A stretch of 64,000 bases of DNA from NCBI RefSeq assembly GCF_900090045.1, contig NC_041783.1, positions 1,385,501-1,449,500 of the forward strand, read 5' to 3'. The notes beneath the pieces are model-generated. The model saw only the letters and a list, made by a program, of their open reading frames with translations, made no database searches and was not told the origin of the DNA. This document shows positions 11,031-22,664 of the stretch, piece by piece; positions within the stretch are counted from its first letter, which is position 1; each line of letters begins with the position of its first letter. The position numbers and the translations under genes are program-made. This stretch comes from Plasmodium malariae (Eukaryota > Apicomplexa > Aconoidasida > Haemosporida > Plasmodiidae).

Positions 11031-13138
11031 GTTGCAGCATTATAAATGAAACACTTTAAAATGGAAAAAATTCTAATGTTTTTTGTTATATTAGTTTGCA
11101 TTATATTTGGCAGAATTGTTACATTTGGCATATATGATATATTTTGCTTATTTGTTACATGTGATACGTTTGTTACATATGACACTATTGTTACATTTGA
11201 CACATTTTTTTTTTTTTTTTGTAAAATGCTGAATATTATGAACAGTGCAGGTGATTTCCTTCACCGCGAGGTGTGTGCGTGAATTACCTCAGAAATGGCA
11301 TAAAAGGAAGAAACGCTCCGAAAAATTAAACTGGACGCAGATATATGTATATACATACATATATATGCATACTGTATGCTCCTTCTTAACCCACTGGTCA
11401 CCCATGAAAAACAGAAGATGCTAAATAAATTTCGTGAACTACCTCATTTTAGTTGCTTACATTGAAAGCAATAAATGAAGAGGGGAATACGAGAGAAGAA
11501 TTGAACTGGATATTAAACAAAAACAAATAAAAAAAATACAATAAAATAAATACACAGCTGCAGTTTAAAATAGGATAAAAATTAGTCTTGTGTGAATTCG
11601 AATTTAAAGCCACACATAATTATATTACGTGCACACATAAATACATACATTAATACATACATACAATGATTATTTTTCTTATGATATTAAAATATTTACA
11701 TAATGAGCTTCATGAATTATAGGAACACCTCACAAATGACCTCAGCATAGCCGAATTTTCTTTCTTTATTAGTAGGCTTTTAAATGTTAAGTGTATTAAC
11801 ATGAAAGAATGGAAAAAATCTTTTATGTTTTACACCAGCAAAGTAATATATATGCTATTTTTTCATAATGTTAGTAAACAGCACAAATTGGGAAAAGAAA
11901 AGTTTTATATAATTTCAAGAATTACATACTGAGCGGTAAACATGTAAATCCTTGCAATGTGTAGAAAAATTTGATTTTCAAATGTTTATGTATATATAAA
12001 TACACGTGTGTGCAATTTCAATATATATACCTATATCTACTGATACGGTTACAAAAAAAATCATTTTGCATTTTTATCTGATATTTTTAATCATTGATGC
12101 ACATTTATGTATATACATGCATATATACATACATACGACGTTCACATATAATTATAACTGTAAGGAATAAGTTACGTACGAATAGGAAGACAGCAATTGT
12201 GTGCTATATTAATCTATTTTTAATTTTAAAAAAAAATTAGTTTAGTATACCTATTTATCATTCGTAAATAGAACAATTTTTCTTTATAATTTTCTTTATA
12301 ATATTTATTACGCCATTCTTTGTGTTGAAATTGAAAAAAAAAATAATAAAAAAAATGATCTTTTTCTATGTACAGAAAAAATCCGCTCTTTCAATTTTTA
12401 AGATTTAGGGCATTCTCATAAATGTACGCAAATTAAAAATTATATAATCCGTAAAATTATATAATCTGTACAGTTATATAATCTGTACAGTTATATAAAG
12501 TTTTTTATATATTCATAAGCTGATAAAAAATTAAATTCTCTTATTCCCTACATGTTCTAAATAACATTTGTAATTACGTATTTCGAAAAAGTTTACACTG
12601 TGTTTAAAATAATTAGCGGAAGAAGAGACCTCTTAAAAATGAGTATGAATCATGCCTACTATAATATATGTGCAGAGAGCATACATAAGTATGCATACAT
12701 ATATATATATATATATATTTATAAGTATATATGTATGTATACATATATATAAGTATATAAACATTCTTTAATTTAAATAAAAAAAAAAAAAGTAATACGA
12801 AAGTATTAAGCAGGAAATAAAAAAACATCATAAATACTCACATATAAATATGTATAAGCATAAATTCCTAATCCTACTTATTTTTATACATAGTAATCCT
12901 CACATGTAATATTATTAATAAGATAAAAATTCAACAGTATATTATTATACCCTACTTCATCTTAATATCCCTATTTTAATAAACGTTTCTACCAAACAAT
13001 TGCCATCTCTGTTTACTGCTAATCTCTTTTCTTCTTCTTCCTCCTTAAATTTGTTCCTTCTCTTTTTATTTAATTTTTTTCTTTTAAATATAATGATATA
13101 AATTGTAATCATAATTTTATATCATTTTATGTGTATTT
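11031..13138. other. Intergenic region upstream of PAGM
   Basis: Two kilobases of AT-rich DNA between the PAGM start and the eL38 stop, both on the minus strand, so it should hold the PAGM promoter. There is a TTACATNTGACAC-type degenerate repeat at about 11117-11204 and an AT tract at about 12700-12720. I see no gene or RNA. Confidence 0.5.
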
Positions 13139-13402
13139 CTACTTCTTCGTCGTTTTTGCTACTTTTTTTTGTGGGTAGTATATTCTTTTCAACCTTGGTT
13201 GTAAGGAGTTTTCAATGCGCTCTGCTTTTTTACGATCCGAAAATACCATTGTGTATAAATATCTCTTTGTTCTTAATTTTAATTTTGTTATGATTGTATT
13301 TTTCTTTGTTCTACTTTTCTTCTTCACTATAATGACGGCTGTTGTATCAGGTTTCCTGCTAATTTTCAAGAATTTACGTATGTCAGTTATTTGTTTCGGC
13401 AT
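13139..13402 (-). CDS. RPL38: 60S ribosomal protein eL38
   Basis: A small basic protein of 87 residues, recognisable from the start (MPKQITDIRKFLKISRKPD) and the central TKRYLYTMVFSDRKKAERIENSL block, which match the eukaryote-specific large-subunit protein eL38. Human eL38 is about 70 residues; the extra length is a basic C-terminal tail and a small Lys-rich insert near residues 27-38. I see no intron inside the coding sequence. It is divergent from the P0 gene, so the 2.2 kb between them probably carries both promoters. Confidence 0.93.
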   Translation of the reverse strand: MPKQITDIRKFLKISRKPDTTAVIIVKKKSRTKKNTIITKLKLRTKRYLYTMVFSDRKKAERIENSLQPRLKRIYYPQKKVAKTTKK

Positions 13403-13614
13403 CTTTTCTCTTTTTAATTTTTAAAGTAAAAAGTGTAAAAGTAATTTGTACGTTTCAGCTAGAACTTCGTTCTTCTATAGGAATAATTTTTTATCCCAAA
13501 AATTATTCGTAAAAAGTTTTGAACTGAAAATGGTATATTTCTTAGAATATAAATAAAGAAAAATAACAAAAATAATACTACTGCTATAAGTGTATGTATA
13601 TGTATATGTATATG

Positions 13615-13655
<41 letters not shown>

Positions 13656-15659
13656 TAAAAATGCTCATCAATTTTTTTTAATTATACTGTATTATTTAAT
13701 TGCCCTCTATATAAATTCAGTACATATTTTATTCCTTATCGTTAATAATATCATCAATAAGTATATATATAAATGTACATAAATAACTATTTATGTATAA
13801 ATGAACAGGTAGCTAATGTATATATTTGTTAACATATTGGTGTACGATGGCTTGATACTTTGCAATTGCGAATGTATACTCTGCACATAATTTTTTTTTT
13901 TTTTAGCTACTATTCTTCCTTCTCGTTAACGATGCGTCGCAAATTTCATATATATATATATGTATATATGTATATAATTATATTAATATAACTCAGATCT
14001 GCGTTATCACAGGAATTGCCAAATATATACATATTATATATATTGTAGGAGAACGCACGGTTTTTCTTCTTTTTTCTTATATATAAAATTCATTGAATTG
14101 CTTATCTAAAAAAGAACACCAAAACACTTATATATGAACGTCGCTTTTAAGTTGGTAAATTATTATATATAAATATAACGAATTTATTACAGATATTAGT
14201 CTTCAAAATTAATTTTGTAATAATAGAATATCCCCTTTTTCCACTACAAGGCATAATGTGAATTAAAATTTAGCTCATATTATATATAAAAAAAGAAAAA
14301 ATAGCCCAAAAATATATGCTATTTTCAATTTTTTTTCATTATTTTTTTTTATAAATTTGTTTTTTTTTTTTTTTTGGTTTTGATAAATTTAATTTTAAAA
14401 CAGTTAAAATATGAATAAATAAATATATTTTATATTTTTTTTAAATTAAGATTTATTTTTTTTAAATTCAAGAAAATTATTTTATCTTCCTTTTTTGAGG
14501 ACTTTTAATTTATGGTAAGTGAAAAAAAGATTATATGAACAAGTTACATCACCAGTCTGTTTGAATATTTTATTCATTGATAATTTATTTATGTACAGAA
14601 CCATATATGTTATTCATTTATGCATTATATTTTATATTATATATGTATATAGGTTTATGTATTTATTATGTATGTATTCTTATACAGTCTGCAAGTTTAT
14701 GTTATTTTATTATTTTATTATTTTGCTATATCAGTCCTTGCTTTTCTATACGTACATTTGAACTCTTAAGTTTTTTGTGCCTATATTAAGTAATTATTCC
14801 GAGTGTATTTCTTGCAGTAATAATTAAATTCATTGTTATGAATGATACAGCTTGTATTACTCTGTTATTTATATTACACTAATGTTTTTTCCCTTTTTTT
14901 TTTTTTTTTTTGTTTATGTCAAGAAGTAAAAAATATATTCATATGTTTATATTTAACCAAGTATCGTGTAGATAGCTTATTAATTTTTATATTATATTTT
15001 ATCGTAAAACATATATATATGGATATATAGAATGTATATTCATTTTACCGTTCAGTTAATTTTTTTTAAGTATCATTATTTTGTGTTAATACCACTAATT
15101 GCAGTTTAGTTTTTTATGTAAATTGTTATACTTAATTGATAAAGTGCAATAGACGAATATTTTGAATTAGTACAAACCACTGTTACATTTACGCAAATAT
15201 GTATGATTTGATTGATAATAGGCAGGCAGGCTTTTAATTATGCCTTACAAAATTATTTATTTTATATAATGTATACACATTGTTTATTCAATGCCATAAT
15301 TATATCTGTATATTTTATTTAGTGTGCTTATTTTCATATATGAAGTTTTATGTATTTAATAATTCTTCATAGATTTTTTATGTACTACGTTTATAATTTT
15401 TACATGACTTGTTCATAATTTTTGAACAATTTTTCCTTTTTTTCTTTTCTTTTTCTTTTTTTTTACACACTAATATTATAATTTTAATTTGTTAACTTTT
15501 TCAGGTTAAAGTGATTGTCAGACATTCATTTGTACTGCCAGTCTCCATAAAATCGCAACTTGTTCGAGTTTTTTTGGAGAATATATATATATATGCACAA
15601 TTTTTTTTTTTTTTTCATCCATTTAAAAATTTTTGATTTATTATAAAAGTAGGAAAAAA
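13403..15659. other. Shared upstream region of eL38 (-) and P0 (+)
   Basis: AT-rich DNA between two divergent ribosomal protein genes, with an AT microsatellite at about 13616-13650. The part nearest P0 holds strong splice signals that probably define a 5' leader intron. I could not identify a snoRNA inside it. Confidence 0.5.
14515..15504 (+). other. Candidate intron in the 5' leader of P0
   Basis: A perfect donor, ATG|GTAAGT, sits at 14515 and a good acceptor, AACTTTTTCAG|G, ends at 15504, about 155 bases before the P0 ATG. The sequence between is T-rich and has no long frame. Leader introns are common for highly expressed ribosomal genes. Splicing here would also create an upstream frame of about 44 codons starting at 14512. 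Confidence 0.4.
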
Positions 15660-16610
15660 ATGGCGAAATTATCCAAGGCTCAGAAAAAGCAAATATACAT
15701 TGAGAAACTGAGCTCACTAATCCAACAATATACTAAAATATTAATTGTACATGTAGACAATGTTGGATCAAATCAAATGGCAAGTGTGCGTCAGAGTTTA
15801 AGGGGGAAGGCTATCGTATTAATGGGAAAGAATACAAGAATAAGGACAGCATTAAAAAAAAATTTGCAGAATGTACCACAGATAGAAAAATTATTACCAT
15901 TAGTAAAATTAAATATGGGTTTCGTATTTTGCAAGGAAGATTTATCAGAAGTTAGAAATATTATTCTTGAAAACAAATCACCAGCACCTGCAAGATTAGG
16001 TGTTATAGCACCAATTGATGTATTTATTCCACCAGGTCCAACAGGTATGGATCCATCGCACACATCTTTTTTTCAGTCTTTAGGTATATCGACAAAAATT
16101 GTAAAAGGTCAAATTGAAATACAGGAGCATGTGCATCTAATTAAGCAGGGAGAAAAAGTAACAGCTTCATCAGCAACACTCTTACAAAAATTTAATATGA
16201 AACCTTTTTCATATGGTGTTGATGTACGAACTGTTTATGATGATGGAGTTATATATGACGCAAAAGTTTTAGATATTACTGATGAAGATATTTTAAAGAA
16301 ATTTTCAAAAGGTGTTTCCAATGTAGCTGCATTGTCCAGAGCAGTTGGTATAATAACAGAGGCTTCTTATCCTCATGTATTTGTTGAAGCATTTAAAAAT
16401 ATTGTTGCTTTAGTAATTGATACAGATTATACATTCCCATTAATGAAGAAAATTAAAGACATGGTTGAAAATCCCGAAGCATATGCTGCTGCGCCTGTTG
16501 CTTCTTCAGCAGCCAAACAAGATGCACCTAAAAAGGAAGAAACGAAAAAACAGGAAGAAGAGGAAGAAGAAGAAGAAGATGGATTTATGGGATTTGGAAT
16601 GTTTGATTAG
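15660..16610 (+). CDS. RPLP0: 60S acidic ribosomal protein P0 (uL10)
   Basis: The central protein of the ribosomal stalk; it anchors P1/P2 dimers to 28S rRNA and helps recruit elongation factors. I start at 15660 (MAKLSKAQKKQIYIEKL), giving 316 residues; an upstream in-frame ATG at 15633 would add nine residues but is not supported by family alignment. The rRNA-binding domain includes GKNTRIRTAL (about 54-63) and PAPARLGVIAPIDVFIPPGPTG. The C-terminus has the expected Ala-rich hinge, a Glu run and the terminal stalk peptide DGFMGFGMFD, which corresponds to the conserved factor-binding tail. The gene is intronless in its coding part and is followed downstream on the same strand by the C/D RNA array. 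Confidence 0.97.
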   Translation: MAKLSKAQKKQIYIEKLSSLIQQYTKILIVHVDNVGSNQMASVRQSLRGKAIVLMGKNTRIRTALKKNLQNVPQIEKLLPLVKLNMGFVFCKEDLSEVRNIILENKSPAPARLGVIAPIDVFIPPGPTGMDPSHTSFFQSLGISTKIVKGQIEIQEHVHLIKQGEKVTASSATLLQKFNMKPFSYGVDVRTVYDDGVIYDAKVLDITDEDILKKFSKGVSNVAALSRAVGIITEASYPHVFVEAFKNIVALVIDTDYTFPLMKKIKDMVENPEAYAAAPVASSAAKQDAPKKEETKKQEEEEEEEEDGFMGFGMFD

Positions 16611-17099
16611 TGCAAATCTATATGTGTTTGTTAAAGAGCCAATATGATGATGAACAATGTTAAAATTAAATATATAGAATGTTGCTATCAAAATTGTTGA
16701 CATATTCTATTGGTGTTTTGTATCTTCAGATTTGAAAGGGTAATAAAAAGTTGTATATATTAATATGCTTTGTTTATGTTTGTTGTTAAGTATGTGTACC
16801 ATATATATATATGTGCATGAATATATACTGAGTATGTGATAAGTAAATATATGTACATATACATACGTACATATATATATACATTAGAAAAGTTCCAGTT
16901 GTGAGTAATAATTATGCGAGTTATAAGAAAAATATGTGAGATGGTTCATTTCGAAAATTAATGAGATTTCACGAATTGTATACTTGTAGTACTATTTATT
17001 AATAAAGGACACAAGAATGTGAACAAATTTACTGTACGTGAGCATTAATTATAATATTTATGAAATATCTATATATATATATATTTATATATATTTTTT
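16611..17099. other. P0 downstream region
   Basis: The P0 3' untranslated region and spacer, up to the first structured RNA unit. AT-rich with short AT runs. I see no separate gene. Confidence 0.5.
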
Positions 17100-17207
17100 T
17101 TTTTGAATGATAATAAAGCCATATAAAGGTGCAGTTATTGAGAGTTTAAAAAAGTATAAACTCGATGGGAATGCATAGCCCATTGTTACTAAGTAGCTAA
17201 CGTAAAA
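17100..17207 (+). ncRNA. Diverged box C/D-like RNA, unit 1
   Basis: First of four related units. It has a box C-like ATGATAA (17107-17113) and a degenerate box D, CTAA (17197-17200). An internal 7-bp hairpin is formed by GAGTTTA (17142-17148) and TAAACTC (17157-17163). The U14 domain A is only partly kept (TGCAGT). The closing stem is weak. It may be a diverged paralogue with another target, or a pseudogene. Confidence 0.5.
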
Positions 17208-17212
17208 CATAT

Positions 17213-17248
<36 letters not shown>

Positions 17249-17308
17249 CAGTTTATAAAACGAACAAGAGTTATGTAAGAGAATAAATATTATGTCACAA
17301 AATGTACA

Positions 17309-17352
<44 letters not shown>

Positions 17353-17412
17353 CTTGTACATGATAAAATATTTATCTTACATAATTTTTGTTAGTTTTAT
17401 AAAATGCATTTA

Positions 17413-17522
17413 TTTTTTTGTGAGTGATGATAAATTTTAAGATAGCAATTTTAGAGCTTATAAAAATGTAAGCTCAATGGAAGTATATTGCCTGAGATTA
17501 CCTAAGCGACTGACCAAAAAAA
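17413..17522 (+). ncRNA. Box C/D-like RNA, unit 2
   Basis: Box C GTGATGA (17424-17430) and box D CTGA (17510-17513) lie about 80 bases apart. TTTTTTTG (17413-17420) can pair with CAAAAAAA (17515-17522) to close the RNA. The internal hairpin GAGCTTA/TAAGCTC is intact. The U14 pairing elements are not conserved; the sequence before box D is GATTACCTAAGCGA. It is therefore likely a U14-derived guide with a changed target. Confidence 0.6.
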
Positions 17523-17609
17523 TAAGTATATTTTATAAAACTAACAGAAATTATGTAAAGTGCATATTTTATCATGTACAACATGGGTATATATACATAC
17601 ATATATACA

Positions 17610-17671
<62 letters not shown>

Positions 17672-17698
17672 TTTAGTTGATATGAAAATGTGCATCTA

Positions 17699-17808
17699 TT
17701 TTTTGCGAGGGATGATAAAAATTCTCAAATGTTCGCAGTTGAGAGTTTAAGTAATTAAGCTCAATGAATAATCTTTGTAGCCTTCTCTTAGATGTCTGAC
17801 GCAAAAAA
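17699..17808 (+). ncRNA. U14-like box C/D snoRNA, copy 1
   Basis: U14 is needed for 18S rRNA processing. The copy has box C (GGATGAT, 17710-17716) and box D CTGA (17796-17799), closed by a perfect 9-bp stem TTTTTTGCG/CGCAAAAAA. Domain A, TTCGCAGT (17732-17739), is complementary to the universal 18S segment ACTGCGAA. Domain B, CTTAGATGT (17787-17795), is complementary to ACATCTAAG in 18S and sits directly before box D as in other U14 RNAs. An internal hairpin GAGTTTAA/TTAAGCTC with one G-U pair lies between. It is on the same strand as P0. Confidence 0.8.
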
Positions 17809-17943
17809 TATTTGAAAATAAACAAAGCATATATGTATCATATCATGTAGTTTTGTGTACATACATACGTGCGCATGGAGAGGTATATATATATATATAC
17901 ACGTATATGTATTGTATACATGTGTACATGAATATGAGTATAT

Positions 17944-18061
17944 ATTATTTTTTGTGTATGATGATAAACATTCTCAAATGTTCGCAGTAGAGAGCTTAAA
18001 GGAATAAGCTCAATGAATTTCCTTTGTAGCCTTCTCTTAGATGTCTGAGACAAGAAATAAT
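17944..18061 (+). ncRNA. U14-like box C/D snoRNA, copy 2
   Basis: It is very similar to the preceding copy across the mature region. Box C ATGATGA is at 17958-17964 and box D CTGA at 18045-18048. A 12-base closing stem pairs ATTATTTTTTGT with ACAAGAAATAAT (one G-U). Domain A TTCGCAGT is at 17981-17988 and domain B CTTAGATGT at 18036-18044. The internal hairpin is GAGCTTA/TAAGCTC. Flanks and stem differ from copy 1 but keep pairing, which supports two functional genes. Confidence 0.8.
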
Positions 18062-18539
18062 TGAAAATAGTGGAAGCTGAATAATCATACAATTTATATT
18101 TTATATGTTTGTATGTGCATGCTTACGTGTGTATGTAGGAGTACGTACATATGTATGTGTGTATGTTTATATATATATATATATATATGCATTATGCTAT
18201 TTGTGAGTGTTGTACATATGTTTGTAAATACATAATTTTATATAAGTAAATGAATGCATACGTACCGTTGCATGCACTATTTTTATGCTCATATTCTCCA
18301 TATAATTTTTATATATTTTTTATATATTGTGGAAAATAAAAAAAAAAAGTTAAAAAAGCTTAAACGCACTTTACATATGCAGAGATATGTTGACGATATA
18401 TATTATTGCACTCGTAATTTGTAGATTATATTTATATGTTTAAGGTCTTTTTTTTTTTTTTTTTTTTTTTCTATTCATTGTGTTTTCTTTTTTAATACTT
18501 TTTAGCAGAATAGAGTGATATTGCTTCCTAGAAAAAATG

Positions 18540-18572
<33 letters not shown>

Positions 18573-21100
18573 ATAACAATTGCAAGTAGTTTATGTAATT
18601 GTATACATATGCATATAGTATCAACAGGGTGTTTGATTTGTATATAAACATAACACATGTATGTATTTTATTCATGAGTGAATAGTTTTACGCAAGTGTT
18701 TATCCTTACATACTATTATAATTTCGTAAGTGGTTTTGTTTAAAACCATTATTTATTATGGGTATTTTCAGGATATTGAGTTTATCAAAATTGAGGTGTT
18801 TATTTTTTTATTACACTTATGCATTTTTATTTTGGAAATTTTTAGTATTTTGTATATTTATTAAATGATATTTGCTATTTATTTTTAAAACAAGTTTTAT
18901 TAATTTTATAGGTATAGGTGCATGAGGAATAGTTTTTCAGAGATTTAAGAAAGGTGCTGAGGAATGGCAAATATATTATTAGACGAATAAAGAAATATAA
19001 TAAAGAAGTAGAAGATTAAAGATATGGTACTGTTATTTTTACGTATGTATGTATGTGCTTACTGTTTGTTTACAGTACTTTTGAGTTTTTATTGAAGAAG
19101 GAAATTCATGAATCAACTTGAAAAAGAGAGAAATACACTTGTTTATTTTTATACCATATATTGTTATTAAAATAAAATATTTTTATTATAATATATTTTA
19201 TAGTATTAAACCATATTAGCTTATTTCATTTTATTACATTATGTAGTTTTATACTATATTTTTTATTTCATTATATTATTTTTTAGAGTATATTACACTA
19301 CATTATTTTATCTTATTCCATTATGTTGTTATTAATATTATTATTTTTTTTTTTTTTTTATTATATTTTTTTTTAAATTAAAAAGCAAACTTATAAATAA
19401 TTAGTATTTTTTAGGAATATAATCAAAAAAAAAATATATAATAGTAAATATTATAAAAGCCTTTTTTTATTTCTAAATTTTGAAGAACAAATTAACGTTT
19501 ACCATTTCTCATGGATTATACTTAAATTAATCCTTTTTAAGGAGATAAAGAATGCGTACAGTCCTGTTATATTTTAAATGTGTAAAGTGTGTAGCCTTTT
19601 TTTTTTATTGTTAAGTTCGAATATATCATAAGGTACATATTAATTGTACATTTTACGTTGTACATTTAAAAAGTTTGTATGTATATTGTAAGTATATTAC
19701 GCATAAGTAGTGTATATTATGCAAGTATGCACGATTAGGAGAAAACACCTAAGCACATACATATATATGCTTGTTCAAATTGTGGGTAGATAATAAAGTT
19801 TGCAGCAGTTGTACACGTATAAGTGTCAAGTACTTTTTCCGTCCGTGAAAATTTTACAAAAAAAAAAAAAATTTTAAACCTTTGTACATTACGATATAAT
19901 AAATTTGCATAATTTTGCACCAACGTAAAAATAAAAATACATTGTTATTTCTCTAAATAAATTTTGATTATATGTAACATTATAAAATATATAAACAATT
20001 CTCTTAAAATCTTCTAATTTGAAGGAAAATGAATGTACAATTTTATTTAAAACTGCTTTGTGCGTATTTTTTTTGGTGCACATCGTAACCTATGTGTATA
20101 CTGGGCGTATATTTATTATTGTACATTAATAATAACATTAGTATTAACGTTATGACTAGCATTAACATTAACACAAACATTAACACAAACATTAACACGA
20201 ACATTAACATTTGCATTAGAATTGGCATGAACTGTTTATCATTTTTTAAAGATATTATTGCGCAAATTTTGCGTGTAAAAGTTTTATGTATATATTACTT
20301 CAATAATATAGTTCGCTCAAGGGTTGAAATGATGAAAGTATTGCACATATCGTTTAATATACACTTGTGCGTTTATGTATTTATATATACATACATACTT
20401 GCATGAATACGTTCTTACATGATACTGTGTTAGTGAATAGCACTGTTCAAGATGCAAAAATTTTTTTAGTGAAAATGTTATTTGTGTTATTACATTTTTT
20501 ATTGCCCTATTTCAGCATTTTAGCATTACATATATTTTGTTTTTTGTATTTATATTTTTTTATGCTCCAATTTGATAAAAAAAAAAGAAAAGAAAGAAAT
20601 TTGATGCAGTGTGAATATTATATTTTAATGAAGAGTAAAATATTAAAATTATAGAACTTTCACTTCGTCGTTTTGACATTTCGTTGTTTCTTCGTTTTGT
20701 TTCTTTTCCCTTCCATTCCGTTCCTTTCCTCTGCTTTCCTTTCTTTTTTTTTTTTTGCCTTTTTTTTTTCCTTGCTGCATTACACCAAACCTTTTTCTTC
20801 AAGGCGGTTTACGTTGGCAAACATATACGTACAAATGTATATATGTATATATTTACATGTACCCATGTGCTGCCATCCTTACACGCTACAGCGTCGAACA
20901 TAAAGCTATAAAGAATGCTCTCTAGTGCTCAAGCGAAAGGCAGAAGTTGCTTGCATAAATGTATATGATATATAGCTGAAATATATACACATATATTATA
21001 TATATATATATATATATATACGAGCATATACATACACGAAGGTCTCACGCTTGGAGCAAACCGCAGTGTAACAATATTAGGAGTCCGTGGAAAGTAAAAA
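18062..21100. other. Intergenic region upstream of RPT5
   Basis: Three kilobases without a convincing gene. It holds poly-T and poly-A runs at about 18448-18470 and 18540-18570, a run of AACATTAACACA-type 12-bp repeats at about 20155-20215, a pyrimidine tract at about 20690-20775 and an AT tract at about 20995-21020. I saw no further copy of the C/D units. Confidence 0.5.
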
Positions 21101-22423
21101 ATGAATGTGGAAAATATTTTTGGAAATGAGGAAGTAAATGTAGAAGAAATAGAAAAACTGTCAAATAGCGAGATAAAAACAAGAGTAAGTTTAATTGAAA
21201 CGGAAATAAAAATTTTAAAAAATGAGCATACAAGACTAAAAAATGAATATAAAAGTTTACAAGAAAAGATAAAAGATAATGTGGAAAAAATCCATTTAAA
21301 TAAAATGCTTCCATATTTAGTGGCAAATGTAGTGGAATCTTTAGATTTAGAAGATGAAGAAGAAGAAAATGAACCGAAAGATGAATATGATTTATATGAT
21401 AATAATTTAAAAATAAAACATGAGGAAGGATTTCGTGATATAGATGATGAAAAAAGAGGAAAATGTATGGTTATTAAAACATCAACTAGACAAACTATAT
21501 TTTTACCAGTACCAGGTTTAATAGAAGCATCAGAATTAAAGCCAGGAGATTTAGTGGGTGTAAATAAAGATAGCTATTTAATTATTGATAAATTACCACC
21601 AGAATATGATAATAGAGTAAAAGCTATGGAAGTAATTGAAAAACCGTCCGAAGATTATTCGGACATTGGTGGTTTAGATAAACAGATAGAAGATTTAGTA
21701 GAAGCAATTGTATTACCTATGTTACATAAGGAAAAATTTGAAAAAATAGGAATAAAACCACCTAAAGGTGTATTAATGCATGGACCTCCAGGTACAGGAA
21801 AAACATTATTAGCAAGGGCTTGTGCATCCCAAACCAATGCTACTTTTTTAAAATTAGCAGGACCACAATTAGTCCAAATGTTTATTGGGGATGGTGCAAA
21901 GATGGTTAGAGATGCATTCAATTTAGCAAAAGAAAAAGCACCTGCTATTATTTTTATTGATGAATTAGATGCTATTGGAACCAAAAGATTTGATAGTGAA
22001 TTATCAGGGGATAGAGAAGTACAAAGAACAATGTTGGAATTACTAAATCAGCTTGATGGTTTTAGTACAGATGACACTGTTAAAGTTATTGCTGCTACAA
22101 ATAGACCAGATACATTAGACCCTGCTTTATTAAGATCAGGAAGACTTGATAGAAAAATTGAATTACCACATCCTAATGAAGAATCTAGAGCTCGAATTTT
22201 ACAAATACATTCAAGAAAAATGAATGTACATAAAGATGTTAATTTTGAAGAATTAGCTAGATCTACTGATGATTTCAATGGAGCTCAACTAAAAGCTGTT
22301 TGTGTTGAAGCAGGTATGATTGCCCTAAGAAGAGGAGCCACTGAAATTGATCACGAAGATTTCGTTGAGGGTATCACCTCCGTTTTGTCAAAAAAAAAAA
22401 GTACTTTGAATTATTTTACGTAA
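21101..22423 (+). CDS. RPT5: 26S proteasome regulatory subunit RPT5 (6A)
   Basis: An AAA+ ATPase of the 19S base that unfolds substrates and opens the 20S gate. An N-terminal coiled coil (about 15-75) is followed by an acidic stretch, the OB domain, and the ATPase domain with Walker A GPPGTGKT (about residue 228), Walker [10 protein letters not shown] (about 286), and the arginine-finger region [20 protein letters not shown]. The 440-residue length and the subunit-specific N-terminal region fit RPT5 rather than its paralogues. The extreme C-terminus is LNYFT, where RPT5 of animals and yeast ends in a HbYX motif (YYA), so the central Tyr is replaced by Phe. The gene is intronless. A 15-bp minisatellite starts about 15 bases after the stop. 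Confidence 0.96.
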   Translation: MNVENIFGNEEVNVEEIEKLSNSEIKTRVSLIETEIKILKNEHTRLKNEYKSLQEKIKDNVEKIHLNKMLPYLVANVVESLDLEDEEEENEPKDEYDLYDNNLKIKHEEGFRDIDDEKRGKCMVIKTSTRQTIFLPVPGLIEASELKPGDLVGVNKDSYLIIDKLPPEYDNRVKAMEVIEKPSEDYSDIGGLDKQIEDLVEAIVLPMLHKEKFEKIGIKPPKGVLMHGPPGTGKTLLARACASQTNATFLKLAGPQLVQMFIGDGAKMVRDAFNLAKEKAPAIIFIDELDAIGTKRFDSELSGDREVQRTMLELLNQLDGFSTDDTVKVIAATNRPDTLDPALLRSGRLDRKIELPHPNEESRARILQIHSRKMNVHKDVNFEELARSTDDFNGAQLKAVCVEAGMIALRRGATEIDHEDFVEGITSVLSKKKSTLNYFT

Positions 22424-22437
22424 GCGTTGTTCGTATT

Positions 22438-22576
22438 GCAGTATAAGCCTTTGCAGTATAAGCATTTGCAGTATAAGTCTTTGCAGTGTAAACCTTTGCA
22501 GTGTAAACCTTTGCAGTGTAAACCTTTGCAGTGTAAACCTTTGCAGTGTAAACCTTTGCAGTGTAAACCTTTGCAA
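22438..22576 (+). repeat. 15-bp minisatellite abutting the RPT5 stop codon
   Basis: Units of TTGCAGTGTAAACCT, with TATAAGCAT-type variants at the left end, are repeated about nine times in what must be the RPT5 3' untranslated region. The length divisible by three keeps one minus-strand frame open, but nothing suggests translation. Confidence 0.88.
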
Positions 22577-22617
22577 TGCAGGCTTTTTTAAATGTGCAGT
22601 CATGCAATGAGCATAGG

Positions 22618-22664
<47 letters not shown>

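Noticed and set aside
11046..11282. Short plus-strand frame MKHFKMEKILMFF with a hydrophobic start
   Set aside because: It overlaps a degenerate TTACAT repeat upstream of PAGM and has no support as a gene.
18900..19020. Possible additional C/D RNA (ATGAGGA ... CTGA)
   Set aside because: Box C is poor, the spacing is too short and there is no closing stem.
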